From: Halanaerobium sp046541575
GTDB taxonomy: Bacteria > Bacillota > Halanaerobiia > Halanaerobiales > Halanaerobiaceae
Reading direction: 5' to 3'
Length of the DNA stretch: 43,622 nucleotides
Assembly: GCA_046541575.1 (NCBI GenBank)
Contig: JBKHDA010000011.1
Coordinates: 1-43,622, forward strand
A program made the translations under genes and the position numbers. The notes beneath the pieces were generated by a model, which was not told the origin of the DNA, searched no databases, and was given only the letters and a program-made list of their open reading frames with translations. Shown here piece after piece: positions 40,357 to 43,622 of this stretch (position 1 is the stretch's first letter; each line of letters starts with the position of its first letter).

Positions 40357-42891
40357 CTATTCCAAATTTCTGTAGAACTTGACCAGATCTCTACCTGCAC
40401 CTTTAGCAATATATAGAGCAGTGTCTGCCTGTTTAATTAAGCGCTCGGCAGAATATTTACCATTCTTATTAACAGCTACACCAATTGAAACTGTGATCTG
40501 CAGTTTTTCCCCTTCAAAATTAACTTCCATATTTCTGATTTTTTCCATTAAGCGGTTAATCACTCGCGATAAAATATTTTGTTCAACTAAATTAAAATAA
40601 ATCACAAATTCTTCACCGCCATAGCGGGCTACAATATCATCTTCTCTAATTTCTGATTTCAAAACCTCAGATAGTTCTCTTAAAACCTGATCACCTGCCT
40701 GATGGCCATACTCATCATTAAAATCTTTAAAATGATCAACATCCAATATTGCCACAGAATATTTTTCTCCTTCCTTCTGCTGCAGCTGGCTGTGAAAATA
40801 AGAATGATTATAAAGGTTGGTCAGACCATCAGTAACTGAAAGCCTTTTTACTTTGTTGTGGTTTAAAGCATTTCTGATACTAACTCGAATCTGATTGGCC
40901 AGAGTTCTAATAAATTTTTTCTGGTTTTCGTTAATTAACTGCTGGTACTTAGACTGCATTGCATAAAGTATTCCCTGATAATCATTTAAATTAATGGGAA
41001 TAGCAATTAATGTCTGGATATTTTCAAACAGATTTACCTCATTTTCTATTAAAATCTGATCAGAAGCAGCAATATCTTTATAATGTCCCTTTAAATAAAA
41101 ATACAATTCGCTTTTTTGATCTACACCAATATTTTTCATCATCTTTAATTTTCCATCTTCTTTTTTGAAAATAACAGCAGCTGACATCCCCATTGTTCCA
41201 ACTATTATATCCAGGATCCGCTCATAAAGAAGATCTAAATCTAGAGTTGAATAAAGAAAATCAGAAGTCTGTTCTAGAGTTGATAGGCTGGCTAAATTTC
41301 GTTCTAAACTTTCATATAATAAAGCCTTTTTAAGATAATTTGGGATCTGCTCCAAAAACAGATGGTTCTTTTTTATCTCATACAAATCTAATTCATCACT
41401 TAAAATAATTATTAAAGCTTCTATTTCATTCTTCAAAGGAATAAAAAATGCCCTTTTATAACCTAAAATATTTTTTTCGATAGTGATCTTATCAATATTC
41501 ATATTCCAAAAAGTTCTAAAGATATTATAAGCTTTTTTGCCAAGTCGATCGTCCAAATAAATATTAGTCAAATTTTCAGCTTCTTTTATTACTATTCCAC
41601 CTGTATATTCTTTATCTTCAAAAATCATTTCAAAAATTGTTGCTGCTGTTTTAGCTACTTTTTTATCACCTGTTTTTTGATTTGCCATCTGCATTTTTCT
41701 ATTAGTCATTTCAAGTTCTGAGATAACTTTTTTAGAAAGATGAAAAAGATGCTCAGTTCTAACCTTAGGCATTTCTGTTTCAAAATTTATTTTCTTTTTT
41801 ATTACTTCTTCTTTTTCACTCAAATAAATAACGGTCGAAGTAATATTTAGAAATTGTGCTTTTCCATTAATAGTACCGTATTCACCATTTGTGCAAAAAC
41901 CAGAATTTACACCAGGAATAACCTGAAGTTCCTCACTTAAACTGGAATTTAAAGATTTGAGATAATCATTTCTTCCCATACAGGAATAAACGAGAGAGAT
42001 TTCTGGATAAAAATTAAGTTCCTCTCTTAAACAAACTGCATTCGCTAAAATTTTATTTAAACTGCCATAAGCAATTTTAACTTTATCACCTTCTTTTAAA
42101 TTACCGGTGAATTTTATCCCATTATTAATTACTTCCACAGCAGATCTTGCATTTTTAAAGTTTCCATTTACAACCAGTGGAAATTTATTTACTGCTGCCG
42201 AAGGTAAATTATTTTTTATATCCTCACCCAAAAATTCGGAATAAACCTTAAAAATACTTCTGCCATCAAGTTCATAGATTACTCTATCTTCAGCTCGGGT
42301 AATTTCCATTTCCCTACTAATACTTTCCCAGCCCATGCTGTAAGCCCAGTCAACCTGAAGCTGACTTCCATTTAAAATAACGGCAATAGAACCTTTTTGA
42401 ATAATGCCATTTTTATCAAATATGTAAGTTTGATTATCCCGAGGAGAAATACCTGCTAATCCCCCTGCCAAAATTATATTATCAGCATATTTATTAAAAA
42501 AAGAAACAAATTCATCACCATTATTAAATTTACTTTCAGAAAAAACTATTACCGCTTTTGTATCAGCTTCAATACCCCTGGTAATTATTTCAGCATTAAG
42601 CTCTGAACTGGATCTTGCTCTAACAAATTTAAAACTGCTTTTCTCAAAAGTAATCGCTGCTACAACAATTGAATTCTCAACTACCCTGCCATCTATAACA
42701 GCCTCACTTGCTGTTACTCCCATCAGGGTAGAAAGAGGAAGCAAAAGGTTGAATTCTTCTATTATTTTTTTATTAACTTCTTCCGACTCTGAAGACATAA
42801 TTTGAATTAACTGTCCTGGATAATCATTGAGCTTCTTTAAAAAATCACGACATTCTTCAAAATTTCTACAGTGTTTTGCTTGCTGCTTCAA
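40357..42891 (-). CDS. Diguanylate cyclase with FIST sensor, GAF and GGDEF domains
   Basis: 844 residues, no membrane segment. Residues 25-380 are FIST N and C domains (STLMGVTASEAVIDGR, VFSESKFNNGDEFVSFFNKYADNIILAGGLAG, IAYGSLNKILANAV, VYSCMGRNDYL), a sensor fold thought to bind small ligands such as amino acids. A linker with a GAF-like region (about 520-690) precedes the GGDEF domain (LSVTDGLTNLYNHSYF onward). The active-site loop RYGGEEF has GGEEF at 758-762, and an intact inhibition site RxxD lies at 749-752, five residues before it. It should make cyclic di-GMP under FIST/GAF control with product inhibition. TTG start, GAGGG 8 bp upstream. Transcribed alone; the target is unknown. Confidence 0.94.
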   Translation of the reverse strand: MKQQAKHCRNFEECRDFLKKLNDYPGQLIQIMSSESEEVNKKIIEEFNLLLPLSTLMGVTASEAVIDGRVVENSIVVAAITFEKSSFKFVRARSSSELNAEIITRGIEADTKAVIVFSESKFNNGDEFVSFFNKYADNIILAGGLAGISPRDNQTYIFDKNGIIQKGSIAVILNGSQLQVDWAYSMGWESISREMEITRAEDRVIYELDGRSIFKVYSEFLGEDIKNNLPSAAVNKFPLVVNGNFKNARSAVEVINNGIKFTGNLKEGDKVKIAYGSLNKILANAVCLREELNFYPEISLVYSCMGRNDYLKSLNSSLSEELQVIPGVNSGFCTNGEYGTINGKAQFLNITSTVIYLSEKEEVIKKKINFETEMPKVRTEHLFHLSKKVISELEMTNRKMQMANQKTGDKKVAKTAATIFEMIFEDKEYTGGIVIKEAENLTNIYLDDRLGKKAYNIFRTFWNMNIDKITIEKNILGYKRAFFIPLKNEIEALIIILSDELDLYEIKKNHLFLEQIPNYLKKALLYESLERNLASLSTLEQTSDFLYSTLDLDLLYERILDIIVGTMGMSAAVIFKKEDGKLKMMKNIGVDQKSELYFYLKGHYKDIAASDQILIENEVNLFENIQTLIAIPINLNDYQGILYAMQSKYQQLINENQKKFIRTLANQIRVSIRNALNHNKVKRLSVTDGLTNLYNHSYFHSQLQQKEGEKYSVAILDVDHFKDFNDEYGHQAGDQVLRELSEVLKSEIREDDIVARYGGEEFVIYFNLVEQNILSRVINRLMEKIRNMEVNFEGEKLQITVSIGVAVNKNGKYSAERLIKQADTALYIAKGAGRDLVKFYRNLE

Positions 42892-43029
42892 CCTTTACAC
42901 CCTCTTTATATATCTCTTTATATATTAATATTACAAAATGATTATAGATTACATTACTTTTTATAATATCAATTAATTAACTTCTAGCAAAAAATATAAA
43001 GTCCTGCATAAAACCTGCATAAATAAAAA

Positions 43030-43063
43030 AACAGAGAATTATTATCATCAATAATCCCCTGTT
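43030..43063 (-). terminator. Terminator of the nrdG2/mini-glycyl-radical unit
   Basis: Arms AACAGGGGATTATT and AATAATTCTCTGTT pair over 14 bp with two G-U pairs, loop of 6 nt, followed by TTTTTTTATTT on the minus strand. Confidence 0.88.
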
Positions 43064-43111
43064 TTATCAGATAATTATTATTTTCTTTTTAAAACTTATG
43101 TGTTTTAATAA

Positions 43112-43240
43112 TTATTCTTCCTTATACTTAAAAGTTTTGCGATCTTTAAACTCTTCTTTTTTCCCCTTATTCCATTCGGAAACAGGTGACAGATAACCAA
43201 CAACTCTTGAATAAACCTCACATTTTTGTTTTTTAGCCAT
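43112..43240 (-). CDS. 42-residue NrdD-tail-like glycyl-radical protein
   Basis: Begins at an ATG 8 bp after AAGGAGG and ends at a TAA that is followed by a strong terminator. The sequence starts MAKKQKCEVY, has SRVVGYLSPVSEWN at residues 11-24, then KGKKEEFKDRKTF. This is the C-terminal glycyl-radical segment of class III ribonucleotide reductase NrdD (RVxGYL, WNxGK, ExxDR) without the 600-residue catalytic part; Gly15 would be the radical glycine. Only one cysteine (Cys7) remains of the zinc cysteines. It directly follows a NrdG2-type activase gene on the same strand. Small proteins of this type are annotated in other Firmicutes as anaerobic ribonucleotide reductase, but their role is not established. 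A replaceable radical domain, like YfiD/GrcA for pyruvate formate-lyase, is a hypothesis. Confidence 0.82.
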   Translation of the reverse strand: MAKKQKCEVYSRVVGYLSPVSEWNKGKKEEFKDRKTFKYKEE

Positions 43241-43381
43241 TTTGATACCTCCTTATTCTTAATTTTAATATTTTAGAAGCTTTTAAACTAAATAATTTTT
43301 CCATACCTTTTCTATAGAAATTTGCTGTATCCTTTTCTAAATTGAAAATAGACAGCTGCCGGCAGCTCTGCCAGCTTAAAA

Positions 43382-43622
43382 TTAATCTCTAATTTGAACA
43401 TTTTCTAAGTACTTTTCTGCAGCTGCTTTCAGTTCCTGCAGTTCGGATGGGGCAAAAGAACGTCTATCTTTCAGCTCTGGATCAAGAGTATTCACTGGTC
43501 TAAAATTTTGAATATAGTATTTTTCTGCTCCTTCGATCTGCTGAGCGATTTTTTCTATCTCTTTTACATCATGAAGCCCGGGAACTACTGTTGTCCTGAA
43601 CTCATAATTAAGATTCGAATTA
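43382..43622 (-). CDS. NrdG2-type anaerobic ribonucleotide reductase activating protein, 3' part
   Basis: Only the last 79 codons are in the window; the gene enters from the right edge. The visible part has YEFRTTVVPGLHDVKEIEKIAQ, then GAEKYYIQNFRPVNTLDPEL and a closing helix FAPSELQELKAAAEKYLENVQIRD. This is the C-terminal region of the NrdG2 branch of radical SAM glycyl-radical activases; the CxxxCxxC cluster motif lies outside the window. It would use S-adenosylmethionine to create a glycyl radical on NrdD or, given the neighbour, on the 42-residue protein encoded 141 bp downstream. Between the two genes the minus strand has a perfect 14-bp palindrome (43354-43367) but no clear terminator. 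Confidence 0.82.
   Translation of the reverse strand, partial: NSNLNYEFRTTVVPGLHDVKEIEKIAQQIEGAEKYYIQNFRPVNTLDPELKDRRSFAPSELQELKAAAEKYLENVQIRD

Noticed and set aside
43354..43367. Perfect palindrome AGCTGCCGGCAGCT behind the nrdG2-type gene as terminator
   Set aside because: No T-run follows and the dyad has no loop. It may be a binding site or chance, but the evidence is too thin to list it as a feature.
1..43622. CRISPR array, tRNA, rRNA, insertion sequence or prophage
   Set aside because: No regularly spaced repeats, cloverleaf with conserved T-loop, rRNA text, transposase or phage-type proteins were seen on either strand.

Overview
The window reads as a chromosomal stretch of a low-GC, strictly anaerobic Firmicute. 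AT-rich DNA, AAGGAGG-type ribosome binding sites, many TTG/GTG starts, TTGACA/TATAAT promoters, very acidic exported proteins, an NhaC Na+/H+ antiporter, an anaerobic CO dehydrogenase and an oxygen-sensitive class III ribonucleotide reductase activase together suggest a halophilic fermenter of the Halanaerobiales type. That assignment is an inference from gene content, not a phylogeny. No rRNA, tRNA, IS element, phage gene or CRISPR array was seen.

Layout, left to right. (1) 1-3.4 kb: an MFS transporter cut by the window edge, a LacI-type regulator and a sugar-type solute-binding protein whose promoter carries a LacI-type operator. (2) 3.4-8.1 kb: a compact carbon monoxide dehydrogenase operon, cooF-cooS-cooC-FAD/NAD oxidoreductase, without acetyl-CoA synthase or energy-converting hydrogenase genes beside it. 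(3) 8.2-8.6 kb: a self-contained unit with promoter, possibly structured leader, 44-codon gene of unknown function and terminator. (4) 8.7-10.6 kb: YibE/F and TspO-like membrane proteins on the plus strand. (5) 10.6-18.9 kb: a nickel island with NikR, a FecCD-type ABC importer (nikR has an inverted-repeat operator candidate), and the nickel-pincer cofactor genes larE, larB and larC behind a YgiQ radical SAM gene. larC is split in two frames over an A10/A7 tract, with the signature of a -1 programmed frameshift. (6) 19-25.5 kb: NhaC (probable ATT start), a secreted 5'-nucleotidase, a P1-family peptidase and an AbgT-type transporter. (7) 25.6-33 kb: PhoU, then an operon for peptide or amino acid use (C26 gamma-glutamyl hydrolase, peptide-binding protein, two permeases without ATPases, AzlC/AzlD exporter, threonine aldolase). 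(8) 33.2-38.3 kb: a molybdenum/tungsten island with MocA-like nucleotidyltransferase, ModE-like regulator, MolABC-type importer with a ModE-like box, and two XdhC-like proteins. (9) 38.3-43.6 kb: a cytosolic alpha-amylase, a cold shock protein with two terminators, a FIST-GAF-GGDEF diguanylate cyclase, and a nrdG2-type activase followed by a 42-residue protein that is essentially a free-standing glycyl-radical tail.

How it fits together: most of the window concerns metal cofactors of anaerobic enzymes. Nickel taken up by the NikR-linked importer could supply both the C-cluster of CooS (with CooC as ATPase maturase) and LarC. Molybdate or tungstate enters by the Mol system and feeds a hydroxylase encoded elsewhere. 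The most unusual items are the stand-alone glycyl-radical mini-protein next to its own activase, the frameshifted larC with a His-rich insert, and the 44-codon gene with a structured leader.
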